Both the position numbers and the translations under genes were made by a program. The notes under the pieces are model-generated. The model did not search any database and was not told where the DNA came from. It saw only the letters and a list, made by a program, of their open reading frames with translations. A stretch of DNA of 64,000 nt from an uncultured Porphyromonadaceae bacterium (GTDB lineage Bacteria; Bacteroidota; Bacteroidia; Bacteroidales; Muribaculaceae): positions 186,001 to 250,000 of the forward strand of contig CANRWW010000001.1 in the NCBI GenBank assembly GCA_947643665.1. The letters run 5' to 3'. The first letter of the stretch is position 1. Each line of letters opens with the position of its first letter. Below, in pieces: positions 16,955-26,370 of the stretch.

Positions 16955-18283
16955 TCAGATCAGTTTGCCGCGATTCTCGGCGGAAAGCTCTTCAGGGAGC
17001 TCAAGGATTTCGGCGTTGATCTCTTTCTGTTTATTGCTTTGTACGGCATATCGGCTCACACTGAGCATTATGCCAAATGCCATGGAGGTCACTATTATTG
17101 ATGAGCCGCCTTTTGAAATCAACGGAAGAGGCTGGCCGGACACAGGGAAAACACCTGTGACTATGGCCATATGGAAGAGGGCCTGGAGCACAATCATCAC
17201 AGCCATGCCCATTACGAGCAATGCCGGGAAAGCCCTGGAGCAGCGGGCGGCTATTGCGCCGGCTCTTCCTAACAGGGCGAGATAAAGGACAAGCAGTCCT
17301 ATGCCACCTATCAGCCCCCAGTCTTCAACCACAATGGCGAAAATATAATCTGAAAATGCCAGGGGCAGACGTGAAGTCTCGCGTGAGTTTCCGGGGAGCA
17401 CTCCCGATATGCCTCCGTGTGCCTGTGCCATGTAAGAATACATTTCCTGCCGGTTGGCTGAAGTTATGGGCTTCTTGTATTTCGGTATGGAATCCCCCAG
17501 CCAGTTTGCTATGCGGCCTTTTTGCAGCCCGGTACGGTCGGCTGTGGCCTCCCTGCCAGTGGCATCTTTGCCGGTTTCAAGGATGGTTTGCTGCTCCAGC
17601 CTGTCCACATTGCCGTCGTTCAGATGCTTGATGTAATAGAAGCCGCCTCCAACTATGGTGTAGATGGCAAGCATCATCCCGAACTTGCTCCATTGCACTC
17701 CCCCTATGAGCATCATGGCGAACGATACCCCCATAAGCAGCAATGTATTGGTGAGACCTTGGGTGAACAGGATTCCGCCGCATAGCAATACGGCTCCTGC
17801 ACTCCATACTACTGCCGACGTGCGCACTCCTTTGCGGGTTTGCTTTATCGACATTACGTAGGCGATGAAAAGTACAACGGCAAGTTTCAGGATCTCAGAC
17901 GGTTGAAGCGGTATCCCTAAAATGGTGGTGCTTCTGCGGGCGCCATTGATTATGTCGCCCTTGAAGAGCACATAAAATCCCAGTATCACAGCTATGATGC
18001 CGAATGCTATGGTACACCGGTAGAACCAGATGTACTTAAGACGGGATATGCCGATTGTTATTGCCACTCCTATGAGCAACAGGCGCCCGTGGCGCAGCAG
18101 CGGGCCGAATACATTGGATGCCTGTACCTCGCGTGAAGAGGCACTGTACAGTTCTACTACCGATACTAACAGCATCAGTATGTAGATGGCCCATATGTAT
18201 TTGTCGGCTTTTGGAAGGGGAGCGCGCATGTCTTTTTTTAACTCCGTCTGTGCTGTCCCCCCAGCCTGGTTGGTGGTTGCCAT
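16955..18283 (-). CDS. ftsW: Peptidoglycan glycosyltransferase FtsW (SEDS family)
   Basis: FtsW polymerises glycan strands at the septum together with FtsI. It is a multi-pass protein; after a polar N-terminus of ~30 residues, about ten helices are visible. Family marks include the LQPSEILKLAVVLFIAYV segment and the final SGQPLPLISKGGSSIIVTSMAFGI, which is typical of FtsW/RodA/SpoVE. The extracellular loop (LEQQTILETGKDATG to KYKKPITSAN) is moderately long. Position between murD and murG marks it as FtsW and not RodA. Confidence 0.95.
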   Translation of the reverse strand: MATTNQAGGTAQTELKKDMRAPLPKADKYIWAIYILMLLVSVVELYSASSREVQASNVFGPLLRHGRLLLIGVAITIGISRLKYIWFYRCTIAFGIIAVILGFYVLFKGDIINGARRSTTILGIPLQPSEILKLAVVLFIAYVMSIKQTRKGVRTSAVVWSAGAVLLCGGILFTQGLTNTLLLMGVSFAMMLIGGVQWSKFGMMLAIYTIVGGGFYYIKHLNDGNVDRLEQQTILETGKDATGREATADRTGLQKGRIANWLGDSIPKYKKPITSANRQEMYSYMAQAHGGISGVLPGNSRETSRLPLAFSDYIFAIVVEDWGLIGGIGLLVLYLALLGRAGAIAARCSRAFPALLVMGMAVMIVLQALFHMAIVTGVFPVSGQPLPLISKGGSSIIVTSMAFGIMLSVSRYAVQSNKQKEINAEILELPEELSAENRGKLI

Positions 18284-18330
18284 TATGCTTTTTCCTTCTT
18301 TTATTCGTTGCTTTCAGGTTTGCAACAGGG

Positions 18331-19710
18331 TTATTTTTCGAGTTCCCTTTTCTTCATCTGTCTTACAGCGGTTTTGAATTTAGTACCTCTGTCTTCGTAA
18401 CCGAAAAAGAGGTCAAAACTTGCACAACAGGGGCTTAGAAGCACCGTATCGCCGGCGCATGCCAGCTCGCGGCACTCTTTCACCGCATCTGCAAGGGAGT
18501 GAGTGTCGCGGATGACAGGAACTTTGTCACCGAAAAATTCGATGATCTTGCTGTTATCCTTACCCATGGCCACTATGGCTTTTACCTTTTCATTCACCAG
18601 CGGGAGGATGTCGTTGTAGTCGTTGCCTTTGTCTTTCCCGCCGAGGATAAGTATCGTATGTTTTCCTTCCGGCATTGATTCAAGGGCATACCAGCAGGAG
18701 TTTACGTTGGTAGCTTTGGAGTCGTTTATCCAGCGTGCGCCTCCTATGGTCTCTACATGCTCCAGGCGGTGTTCTACCCCCTCGAAATCGCTCAGTGCGC
18801 GGCGTATGTCCTCTTTGCGTATGTCAAGGAGGGCGGCGCTGAGACCTGCGGCCATGGAATTCAGCAGATTGTGCACTCCGCGCAAGGCGAGTTGTGTGCG
18901 CGGCATGGCCATTTTTGTCTCACTGGTATCCAGGCATAACTCTCCTTCATCGTCAAGCCATGCAGCGGAGTCCTCTTTGCGGTGCTCGGCAAATGGATAC
19001 AGCCGCGCCTCGGTGGAAATCTGCTGGAGCTGGCGGGTAATGACGGGATCCTCTTCCCAGAAAACAAAAGCGTCGGTAGGGGTAAGGTTCCTGATAATAC
19101 GGAATTTGGCGTTAATATAATTCTGCATCTTGTACTCGTAGCGGTCAAGATGGTCGGGAGTGATATTCATCAGCACTGCCACATTGGCACGGAAGTCATA
19201 CATGTTTTCCAGCTGGAAAGAACTTAGTTCCACCACATATACATCGTGATGGTCTTCCGCCACCTGCCATGCCAGCGAGCGCCCGACGTTTCCGGCAAGG
19301 CCCACGTTGATTCCTGCCTCGCGCAGTATGTGGTAGATAAGCATGGTGGTGGTGGTTTTCCCGTTTGAACCGGTGATGCACACCATTTTGGCATCGGAGT
19401 AGCGACCGGCAAGTTCTATTTCGGAAATCACGGGTATTCCGCGTTTTACAATCTCCTGTACCATAGGAGCCGTAGGGGGTACCCCCGGCGATTTCACAAC
19501 TTCGTCGGCATTAAGTATCAGCTCCGGTGTATGTTGCCCCTGCTCGTAAGCAATCTTGTAACGCTCCAGAGCTTCAAGATAGCGTGGGGCTATTTTCCCG
19601 CTGTCGCTCAGGAACACGTCCATCCCTTTTACCTTTCCCAATACGGCGGCGCCGATGCCGCTCTCTCCGCCTCCGAGTATCACGAGGCGCTTGCCTGCTG
19701 TTTTGTTCAT
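18331..19710 (-). CDS. murD: UDP-N-acetylmuramoylalanine--D-glutamate ligase MurD
   Basis: MurD adds D-Glu to UDP-MurNAc-L-Ala using ATP. LVILGGGESGIGAAVLG is the UDP-binding loop, CITGSNGKTTTTMLIYHIL the ATP P-loop, and NITPDHLDRY the magnesium-site segment. The C-terminal domain contains WINDSKATNVNSCWYAL, the usual MurD signature with the Lys contact. Length is 459. A gap of 168 bases separates it from mraY upstream, the longest break within the dcw run. Confidence 0.97.
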   Translation of the reverse strand: MNKTAGKRLVILGGGESGIGAAVLGKVKGMDVFLSDSGKIAPRYLEALERYKIAYEQGQHTPELILNADEVVKSPGVPPTAPMVQEIVKRGIPVISEIELAGRYSDAKMVCITGSNGKTTTTMLIYHILREAGINVGLAGNVGRSLAWQVAEDHHDVYVVELSSFQLENMYDFRANVAVLMNITPDHLDRYEYKMQNYINAKFRIIRNLTPTDAFVFWEEDPVITRQLQQISTEARLYPFAEHRKEDSAAWLDDEGELCLDTSETKMAMPRTQLALRGVHNLLNSMAAGLSAALLDIRKEDIRRALSDFEGVEHRLEHVETIGGARWINDSKATNVNSCWYALESMPEGKHTILILGGKDKGNDYNDILPLVNEKVKAIVAMGKDNSKIIEFFGDKVPVIRDTHSLADAVKECRELACAGDTVLLSPCCASFDLFFGYEDRGTKFKTAVRQMKKRELEK

Positions 19711-19878
19711 ATGTTTTTTAGAAATAAGAAGTCAGAGCATGAGAAACAGAGCGATATAGGCTTTTCAGAAATAAGAAATTCAGAAATTTCCTATGTATCT
19801 GGTCCCTTTGATTCTTCTGGCTCTCCCGATGTCTCTGGTTCTTCCGGTCTTCCATTCCCTGACCGGTCATTGAGTGGT
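19711..19878. other. Low-complexity gap between mraY and murD
   Basis: The 168-base interval has no reading frame I can support. It contains AATAAGAAATT-like words, a GAAATTTCTGAATTTC inverted repeat on the minus strand (about 19775-19790) and TCTCTGGTTC-type units. The composition resembles the interval 8273-8433. Confidence 0.5.
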
Positions 19879-21144
19879 TTATCTTATTTTGAGTGTAACG
19901 AAAGTAATGACTGCCAGGAATATGCACACGATCCAGAATCTTGTCACAATCTTTGATTCGGGGATTGCTGCGATAGGTTTCTGTATTATGGCTTCAATAC
20001 CTGAGTTACCTGGTTTTTGGAAATGATGGTGGAGAGGGGTCATCTTGAACACGCGCTTGCCTGTGCCCGTGCGCCGTTTGGTCCACTTGAAGTAGGCTAC
20101 CTGGATCATTACCGAAACATCTTCGATAAAGAATATGGCGCACAGCACCGGGATAAGCAGTTCTTTGTGTATGAGTATGGCTAGCACGGCAATGATGCCG
20201 CCTATTGTCAGCGAGCCGGTATCGCCCATGAACACCTGTGCCGGATAGGCGTTGTACCAGAGGAACCCGACAAGCGCGCCTATGAATGCGGCACAGAACA
20301 CCACCAGCTCCTCGCTGCCGGGTATATACATGATGTTCAGGTAACTTGAATAAATCACCGAACCGCCGAGATAAGCCATTATACCGAGAGCCACCGCTAT
20401 TATGGCAGAGCATCCTGTCGCAAGGCCGTCAAGGCCGTCGGTAAGGTTGGCTCCGTTGGAGGTGGCGGTGATTACGAAAATAGTCACTATTATGAACAGT
20501 ATCCAGCCGCCGGTGCGTGCATGGTCACCCATCCATTTTGTCAGCGACGCATAGTCGAAGTTGTTCTCTTTTACAAACGGGATTGTAGTCTGGGTGGATT
20601 TGATATTGTGTGGTTCGTAAATCACTTCTTCCACTTCATCGGTCTCCACGTTCGTTACCTCATGGTTCTGGCGTATGACGATGTCGGGACTTACCATCAT
20701 GGTCACTCCTACAATGAGGCCGAGGCCTACTTGCCCTACGATTTTGAACTTGCCGCTCATGCCGTCTTTGTTCTTGCGATGTATCTTCAGATAGTCATCG
20801 GCAAATCCGAGGGTGCCGAGCCACATCGTGGCGACAAGCATCAGCTGCATGTATACATTGTTCAGGTTGCCTATGAGAAGGCAGGGTATGAGTATGGAGA
20901 TGATTATGATGATACCTCCCATGGTAGGAGTGCCGGTTTTTTTCATCTGTCCCTCCAGGCCGAGATTGCGGATTATCTCCCCGACCTGCATTTTCTGAAG
21001 GCGGTCTATGATTTTACGGCCGAATACCATCGCTATGAAAAGAGACAGTATCAACGCCGCTCCCGAGCGGAAAGTGATGTAATCCATCAGCCGTGCTCCC
21101 GGGAAATTTAAGCCCTCAAGATATTTGAATAGATAATACAACAT
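19879..21144 (-). CDS. mraY: Phospho-N-acetylmuramoyl-pentapeptide transferase MraY
   Basis: MraY attaches phospho-MurNAc-pentapeptide to undecaprenyl phosphate, forming lipid I. It is a ten-helix membrane enzyme. Visible landmarks are TPTMGGIIIIISI, FADDYLKI (catalytic Asp pair), TDGLDGLATG and the loop with VFMGDTGSL, followed by TPLHHHFQK. The 421-residue protein is longer than Gram-negative model enzymes because of an insertion around residues 150-215 (with EVIYEPHNIKSTQTTIPF), as is common in Bacteroidetes. It follows murE after 67 bases, where two AATAAGATAT words occur. Confidence 0.97.
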   Translation of the reverse strand: MLYYLFKYLEGLNFPGARLMDYITFRSGAALILSLFIAMVFGRKIIDRLQKMQVGEIIRNLGLEGQMKKTGTPTMGGIIIIISILIPCLLIGNLNNVYMQLMLVATMWLGTLGFADDYLKIHRKNKDGMSGKFKIVGQVGLGLIVGVTMMVSPDIVIRQNHEVTNVETDEVEEVIYEPHNIKSTQTTIPFVKENNFDYASLTKWMGDHARTGGWILFIIVTIFVITATSNGANLTDGLDGLATGCSAIIAVALGIMAYLGGSVIYSSYLNIMYIPGSEELVVFCAAFIGALVGFLWYNAYPAQVFMGDTGSLTIGGIIAVLAILIHKELLIPVLCAIFFIEDVSVMIQVAYFKWTKRRTGTGKRVFKMTPLHHHFQKPGNSGIEAIIQKPIAAIPESKIVTRFWIVCIFLAVITFVTLKIR

Positions 21145-21211
21145 TTTAGGAATAAGATATTGGGAAATAAGATATAAATGGATTTTCGACCCCTATGGCA
21201 CGGGGCAGTTG

Positions 21212-22678
21212 TCAGCTGCCGATTGCATTTAAGGCTTTTCTTATCTCTTCCCGGTCATCGAAATGATGCTTGACACCGCAGACTTCCTGGTAATCCTCAT
21301 GCCCTTTCCCGGCAATCAGTATCACATCGCCCTTTGATGCAATGGAGGCGGCATGCAGAATGGCTTCCCTGCGGTCTGTGATGCTTGTGGACCGTTCCTG
21401 TAATTCGGGCGTGTCCAGCCCTGCTTCCATATCCTTTAGTATATCTTCCGGTTGTTCAAAACGGGGATTGTCGGATGTGAGTATCACTATGTCGCTGAGG
21501 CGTGCGGCCTCTTTTGCCATTATCGGGCGTTTCCCTTTGTCGCGGTTGCCTCCGGCACCTACTACTGTGATGATGCGGCCACGGTTACCTACCACTTCCC
21601 TGATGGCGGTAAGGACACTTACTACGGCGTCGGGGGTATGGGCGTAATCCACTATGCCGGTCACTGACCCGTCGGGGGAGTGGAATGTCTGGAACCTGCC
21701 GGCTACAGGTACAAGGCGGCTCATGTTTACAAGCACCTGTTCCATGTCCCATCCCAAAAGGATTGATGTGCCGAATACTGCGGTGAGGTTGTAAGCGTTG
21801 AACCTGCCGGTGAAAAGTACGTCCACTTCATGCCCGTTGAAGCTCATGAGCGTACCGTCAAGGCGGCTTTCCACCACTTTGCCACGGAAATCGGCCATGG
21901 AGCGCAGAGAGTAGGTTTTGCGTGCCGCGCGGGTATTCTGTACCATCACTTCCCCAACCTTGTCGTCTATGTTGGTCAATGCGAAAGCCTCCGGATCCAG
22001 ACCGTCGAAAAACGATTTTTTAGCTTCTAGATATGCCTGTACCGTTTTGTGGTAGTCAAGATGGTCACGGGTAAGGTTGCTGAATACCCCTCCTGCGAAT
22101 TTCAGGCCAGCTATACGGTGTTGGTGGGCTGCGTGGGAGCTTACTTCCATTGCGGCATAGCTGCATCCTTTTTCCACCATGCGTGCCAGAAGTCCGTTGA
22201 TGGTCAGAGGGTCAGGCGTGGTCTGGTTTGCGTGTACCGCTTCAGTATCCACATAGTTCACTACCGTAGAGAGCAGGCCGGCCTTGTATCCCATCAGTCT
22301 TGCCATTTCATAAATCAGAGTGGCGGTGGTGGTCTTTCCGTTTGTGCCGGTTACACCGATAAGATGCAACTTGCGCGATGGATGGCCATACCAGCATGAT
22401 GCGAGATGACCCAGCGCCACGGCACTGTTTTCAATTACCACATATGTGGTGTTGTCCCAAAGGGTTTCCGGAAGCTGCTCCACTACCAGTGCTGCTATGC
22501 CTTTCCCTTCCAGCGAGGGTATAAAAGTGTGGCCGTCCACGGTCACCCCTTTCATTGCCACGAACATGGCTCCCTCACCGGCATGCCGCGAGTCGGCTGT
22601 GAGCGACAGGATATCCGTTTCAGCAGGGCCTATGACCTTTATAGGATTTATTGAGGATAATAATTCTGTCAGTTTCAT
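21212..22678 (-). CDS. murE: UDP-N-acetylmuramoyl-L-alanyl-D-glutamate--2,6-diaminopimelate ligase MurE
   Basis: MurE adds the third amino acid of the stem peptide. I chose ATG at 22678 (MKLTELLSSINPIKVIGP); the upstream start at 22720 would add 14 residues and overlap the end of ftsI. GVTGTNGKTTTATLIYEM is the ATP loop and AAMEVSSHA the carbamoyl-Lys region. The motif DNPR (in LTSDNPRFEQP) indicates meso-diaminopimelate as the substrate, as expected for a Gram-negative. The frame ends at 489 residues. Only 25 bases separate it from the ftsI stop. Confidence 0.96.
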   Translation of the reverse strand: MKLTELLSSINPIKVIGPAETDILSLTADSRHAGEGAMFVAMKGVTVDGHTFIPSLEGKGIAALVVEQLPETLWDNTTYVVIENSAVALGHLASCWYGHPSRKLHLIGVTGTNGKTTTATLIYEMARLMGYKAGLLSTVVNYVDTEAVHANQTTPDPLTINGLLARMVEKGCSYAAMEVSSHAAHQHRIAGLKFAGGVFSNLTRDHLDYHKTVQAYLEAKKSFFDGLDPEAFALTNIDDKVGEVMVQNTRAARKTYSLRSMADFRGKVVESRLDGTLMSFNGHEVDVLFTGRFNAYNLTAVFGTSILLGWDMEQVLVNMSRLVPVAGRFQTFHSPDGSVTGIVDYAHTPDAVVSVLTAIREVVGNRGRIITVVGAGGNRDKGKRPIMAKEAARLSDIVILTSDNPRFEQPEDILKDMEAGLDTPELQERSTSITDRREAILHAASIASKGDVILIAGKGHEDYQEVCGVKHHFDDREEIRKALNAIGS

Positions 22679-22703
22679 TTTGTTTGTCTGTTTGAACAGT
22701 CGT

Positions 22704-24797
22704 TTAGTTGGAAAGAGCAAGTGTTACAGTCTGTCCTTTTTTAATTGGGGCGCCTCTTTCCGGTATCTGGTGGGACACATAGCCTGTGCCCTGGAATTTT
22801 ACGTTAAGGCCGCATTGCTCAAGTGTGACCACTGCCTCACGAAGTCCCAGGCCGATGACGGAGGGGACGGTGAGTTTGCCCGGTTCGTTTTGCCGGTTTT
22901 CCGGGCTTCCCATTGCCGGGTGTATTACAGTCTTGATTCCGGCAGCGCGGCGCACCGTGGCGTAACGGCGCTTGTCTCTGGAGCCGTAAAGCAACGCACG
23001 GTTGTCCGGTTTGGCGCCGTCGGCATAGTCTGTGGTGTTGTTGAGCAAGCCGCGTGAATACATCTTCAACGCTATGTTTTTCATCACCTGTCCGGATGTG
23101 GACGCGGCGCCGAACATATTGCGCTTTGGATAATATGTGAGCACCATGCAGGAGTACTGCGGATCGTCGGCCGGGAAGAATCCGCAGAATGCCAGTCGTT
23201 TGCGTGCGGTGTTATAGCTCTTTGTCTTTGGATCCACGCTATAGCATGTCCCTGTCTTGCCCGCGAGGGCCACTTTGTCGTTCTTTAGCGAGCGGCCTGT
23301 GCCGTGCGCTCCCCACACCACCTGTTTCAGCATATATTGCATCTTGCGGGCGTTCTCTTCCGAGCAGATCCTGTCCCGGATATATGTGACAGGCAGAATG
23401 GAATCAAAGTTTTCGGCATGGAGCCCTTTCACAAGCCGGGGACGCACGTAGCGGCCACCGTTGGCAATGGCGTTGTAGACTGACAATGTATATATGGGAG
23501 GTATATGCGATGTATATCCGTAGCACATGCGTGAAAGGTCCACCCTCGCCGGGTCTTCCTTGAACATCGGGGTCGTCTCCCCGGCGATACCTGTATTTAG
23601 CGGGTCAAGGAACCCTATTGAGCGTAGTCTCTCCACGAATCCCTTGGGATTCTTGTCGTATCCGCGTGTTATTATACGGGCCATGCCTATGTTGGAGGAT
23701 TGTTCTATTACTTCACGCACTCGCAACGATCCGTTGTAATGCGAGTCTGTGATAGGGCGTCCACCGGCATATGTCCATGATTTGCCTATGGGTATCACCT
23801 CCTCTAGATTGTTTACAAGTCCATCCTCAAGGGCGATCATCATGGATATGGGCTTTACTACGGATCCCGGTTCGAATCCGACAACAGCATAGTTGAGCGC
23901 CTCAATATAGCCGTTCCCTTTTTTTGAACGTTCCAGATTTGATATCGCCTTTATGTCTCCGGTCTTCACATCCATCAGTATGGCGCATCCCCAGTCGGCG
24001 GAACAGGAGTCAAGCACGCGGTTCAGCTCGTTTTCCACGATGTCCTGGAGCTGTATGTCGATTGTGGTGCGCACGGAGTATCCAGGTATCGGCTCCACGT
24101 CTGTCCAGTTCACTATGTCTTTGGTCAGTGCTATCTTTTTGGAAAGGCCTGGCACGCCGTAAAGCAGCGAGTCAAGCGCTTTTTCAAGGCCATAGATGCC
24201 ATGTACCTCCTTGCATTCGCGGGTCTGTCCCACGCCACCGACGGAACGGCGCGCCATTGCCCCATATGGATTGGAGCGACGAAGCACCGACTCCACTGTA
24301 AGGCCGGTCTTGTTGGAATTGCCGATGTTGAAGAATGGGAACGTTTTGACTTTCTGCAGGTCAAGGTAGCTGATGTTTGTAATCAGCGGCCATGCGCGCG
24401 GACGCTTCTTCGGGTCGCTTTTCAACGGTTCTTCAAGTCGTTTGCGCCACTCCTTGCGCGTGCGCACAGGAAAGTTGGTCGCCATCGAATCTGCCAGTTC
24501 GTCAAGGGCCATCTGGTACAAGTGCTGCTTGAAGTTGTCGCAGCGGAAATCTATGCGCACGGTGTAGTAGCGCAGGTTTGTGGCAAGTATGTATCCTTTG
24601 TCTGAAAGTATGTCCCCCCGTTCGGGCAGCACAGTATCCACCCGTTCAAGCTGCTTTTGTGCCAGCTCGTTCCAATGATGCGCGTCAATGACGGTAGTTG
24701 AAAACAGTTTATAGCCGATCGCTCCCGAGAAAAGGAGAATCAGCACTGTCACTAACCCGTAGCGGAACAGCATATGGATGTGGTGCTCTTGTTTCAT
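22704..24797 (-). CDS. ftsI: Septal penicillin-binding protein FtsI (PBP3 class) with C-terminal PASTA domain
   Basis: FtsI is the septal transpeptidase that cross-links peptidoglycan. A signal-anchor helix lies at ~12-32. The pedestal segment starts VLPERGDILSDKGYILA. The catalytic motifs are complete: SVVK at 312-315, SSN at 367-369 and KTG at 514-516. The last ~65 residues (from VPSVIGLGLREAVVTLEQCG) form one PASTA domain, a fold that may sense or bind cell wall material; it is common in Bacteroidetes and Gram-positive FtsI. It lies between ftsL (43 bases upstream) and murE. Confidence 0.95.
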   Translation of the reverse strand: MKQEHHIHMLFRYGLVTVLILLFSGAIGYKLFSTTVIDAHHWNELAQKQLERVDTVLPERGDILSDKGYILATNLRYYTVRIDFRCDNFKQHLYQMALDELADSMATNFPVRTRKEWRKRLEEPLKSDPKKRPRAWPLITNISYLDLQKVKTFPFFNIGNSNKTGLTVESVLRRSNPYGAMARRSVGGVGQTRECKEVHGIYGLEKALDSLLYGVPGLSKKIALTKDIVNWTDVEPIPGYSVRTTIDIQLQDIVENELNRVLDSCSADWGCAILMDVKTGDIKAISNLERSKKGNGYIEALNYAVVGFEPGSVVKPISMMIALEDGLVNNLEEVIPIGKSWTYAGGRPITDSHYNGSLRVREVIEQSSNIGMARIITRGYDKNPKGFVERLRSIGFLDPLNTGIAGETTPMFKEDPARVDLSRMCYGYTSHIPPIYTLSVYNAIANGGRYVRPRLVKGLHAENFDSILPVTYIRDRICSEENARKMQYMLKQVVWGAHGTGRSLKNDKVALAGKTGTCYSVDPKTKSYNTARKRLAFCGFFPADDPQYSCMVLTYYPKRNMFGAASTSGQVMKNIALKMYSRGLLNNTTDYADGAKPDNRALLYGSRDKRRYATVRRAAGIKTVIHPAMGSPENRQNEPGKLTVPSVIGLGLREAVVTLEQCGLNVKFQGTGYVSHQIPERGAPIKKGQTVTLALSN

Positions 24798-24839
24798 CGC
24801 TGTCTTTATATTTGCTTGATCGGTTCGGTCTGGAGTCGG

Positions 24840-25178
24840 TTATTTGCTTTTGGATAGTCTGTAGGGGGGCTGGTCCTGTACGGTGATGCCCAGATGCAGT
24901 GAGTCTACCAGATGTTGCATTGAAGATTCACGGATACGGCTCATATAAGTGGATTTGGCTCTGATCCTTTCGGTTTTGGCTACTTCAAGTTCTTTTTCCA
25001 GTTTCTGTATTTTCTCCATCTGTGTCTGGCAGGTGTAACGGTTTGTCATATATACCATAAGCATCACCACCACACCAAGCACTATGAGCCAGTTCCGGCG
25101 GAAGAAATCTACCGAGAGGATGCGTCCATGGAGTGCGCGCATCATAATACTGTCACGTCTGCCTGTCTTTTTTGCCAT
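24840..25178 (-). CDS. ftsL: FtsL-like cell division protein
   Basis: This 112-residue protein has the FtsL plan: a basic cytoplasmic N-terminus (MAKKTGRRDSIMMRALHG), a single membrane helix at about 27-46 (RNWLIVLGVVVMLMVYMTNR), then a heptad-rich coiled coil (MEKIQKLEKELEVAKTERIR). FtsL links FtsQ to FtsW/FtsI in the divisome. The family has very weak sequence conservation, so the call rests on topology and on position between rsmH and ftsI. Confidence 0.85.
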   Translation of the reverse strand: MAKKTGRRDSIMMRALHGRILSVDFFRRNWLIVLGVVVMLMVYMTNRYTCQTQMEKIQKLEKELEVAKTERIRAKSTYMSRIRESSMQHLVDSLHLGITVQDQPPYRLSKSK

Positions 25179-25240
25179 TATTCAGCCTTTCGCTGTATCA
25201 ATTAGAATACCGCAATGTTTTATTTTCTGTTTCTTGGTTT

Positions 25241-26182
25241 TTATTTCTGTTTTTCTCCCACTCTCAATTTCGCGCTTCGTGAACGTGGATTGCGTTCCAC
25301 TTCTTCTGCGTCAGGTATGATCGGCTTTGAGGTGATCGGCCTGAAAGGGGAGAGGTTGCGTCCGAAGAAATCCTTGTTCTCTTTCCCTTCGATATTGCCT
25401 GTGCGGAGAAAATTCTTCACCAATCTGTCTTCAAGCGAATGATAGGTAATTATCGCCAGACGTCCGCCGGGTTTAAGCGCTTGGCGTGATTGCTCCAGCA
25501 GTGAACGGAGGGCATCAAGTTCGCCGTTTACTTCTATTCGCAATGCCTGGAAGAGTTGTGCCAGCTCCTTTTTCTCCTGACGGGGGTTAATGAAAGGCCG
25601 CACGGTCTCTATTAGCCTGCTTACAGTGGTTATGGGAGCCTCTTGGCGCGATTTTACTATGGCAGATGCCATCTGCCGTGCTTGCCGTAGCTCTCCATAG
25701 AGATAGAAAATGTCTGCCAGGTGTTCCGTAGTGGCCTCTTCAAGCAGTTTGGCTGCTGAAAGGGGGGAGTTGCGGTTCATGCGCATGTCAAGTTCCCCAT
25801 TTTCCCACCGGAACGAAAAACCGCGCTCCGGATCGTCGAAATGATGGAACGATACTCCAAGGTCTGCCAGTATGCCGTCAACCTCCCCGGCATCGTAGAA
25901 GCGGAGGAAGTTGCGCAGGAACCGGAAGTTGCCATGGACCAGGGTGAGCGACGCGTTGCCGGACAGTTCCTTGTCGGACATGGCTCGCTCTATGGCGTCC
26001 ATGTCCTGGTCGAAAGACAGGAGCCTGCCGCAACCTCCTGTTTCTGAAATGCGTTTCAGGATGCCGCGCGTATGCCCCCCTCCACCGAGGGTGCAGTCAA
26101 CATAAACGCCTGACGGCTTAATGTTTAAGGCGTCAAGCGACTGCTCCAGAAGAGCGGGTATGTGGTAGGGCAGTTCTGTCAT
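25241..26182 (-). CDS. rsmH: 16S rRNA (cytosine1402-N4)-methyltransferase RsmH (MraW)
   Basis: RsmH methylates C1402 of 16S rRNA using S-adenosylmethionine. YHIPALLEQSLDAL is the family start, VDCTLGGGGHTRGIL the cofactor-binding loop, and DGILADLGVSFHHFDDPERGFSF the catalytic region, followed by GGRLAIITYHSLEDRLVKNF. The C-terminal motif with NPRSRSAKLRV is present. It is the first gene of the dcw operon here; mraZ, which normally precedes it, is not present upstream. A TAACTTTA box (complement at 26208-26215) is a likely -7 element 26 bases before the start. Confidence 0.96.
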   Translation of the reverse strand: MTELPYHIPALLEQSLDALNIKPSGVYVDCTLGGGGHTRGILKRISETGGCGRLLSFDQDMDAIERAMSDKELSGNASLTLVHGNFRFLRNFLRFYDAGEVDGILADLGVSFHHFDDPERGFSFRWENGELDMRMNRNSPLSAAKLLEEATTEHLADIFYLYGELRQARQMASAIVKSRQEAPITTVSRLIETVRPFINPRQEKKELAQLFQALRIEVNGELDALRSLLEQSRQALKPGGRLAIITYHSLEDRLVKNFLRTGNIEGKENKDFFGRNLSPFRPITSKPIIPDAEEVERNPRSRSAKLRVGEKQK

Positions 26183-26207
26183 GCGTAATCAAATGCTTTT
26201 TAGAGTG

Positions 26208-26215
26208 TAAAGTTA
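26208..26215 (-). promoter_or_regulatory. Candidate -7 box of the dcw operon promoter
   Basis: On the minus strand TAACTTTA fits TAnnTTTG with one mismatch. A clear TTTG at the right distance is not seen (the nearest is about 28 bases upstream), so the exact promoter is uncertain. Confidence 0.4.
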
Positions 26216-26255
26216 CGAATTTTTCTATATGAATTTACAATTCCAAACTCTAAAA

Positions 26256-26289
26256 AAAGTCCGATGTCAATAAAATTTCATCGGACTTT
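26256..26289 (-). terminator. Terminator after the GLUG lipoprotein gene
   Basis: AAAGTCCGATG at 26256-26266 pairs with its exact complement at 26279-26289 (11 bp, 12-base loop), followed on the minus strand by seven T. It isolates the dcw operon from the upstream lipoprotein gene. A second small hairpin (ACACCC/GGGTGT, about 26295-26310) lies just before it. Confidence 0.85.
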
Positions 26290-26370
26290 ATATGACACCC
26301 CTTTGGGTGTGTTTTCAAATGTAAATCTTTGGCGTTTTTTGACGCTTGTCAGTGGAGTTGGCCACGGTTT

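Noticed and set aside
20521-21111. 196-codon + strand frame inside mraY
   Set aside because: mraY on the minus strand has all family motifs, so this is a shadow frame rich in His and Tyr.
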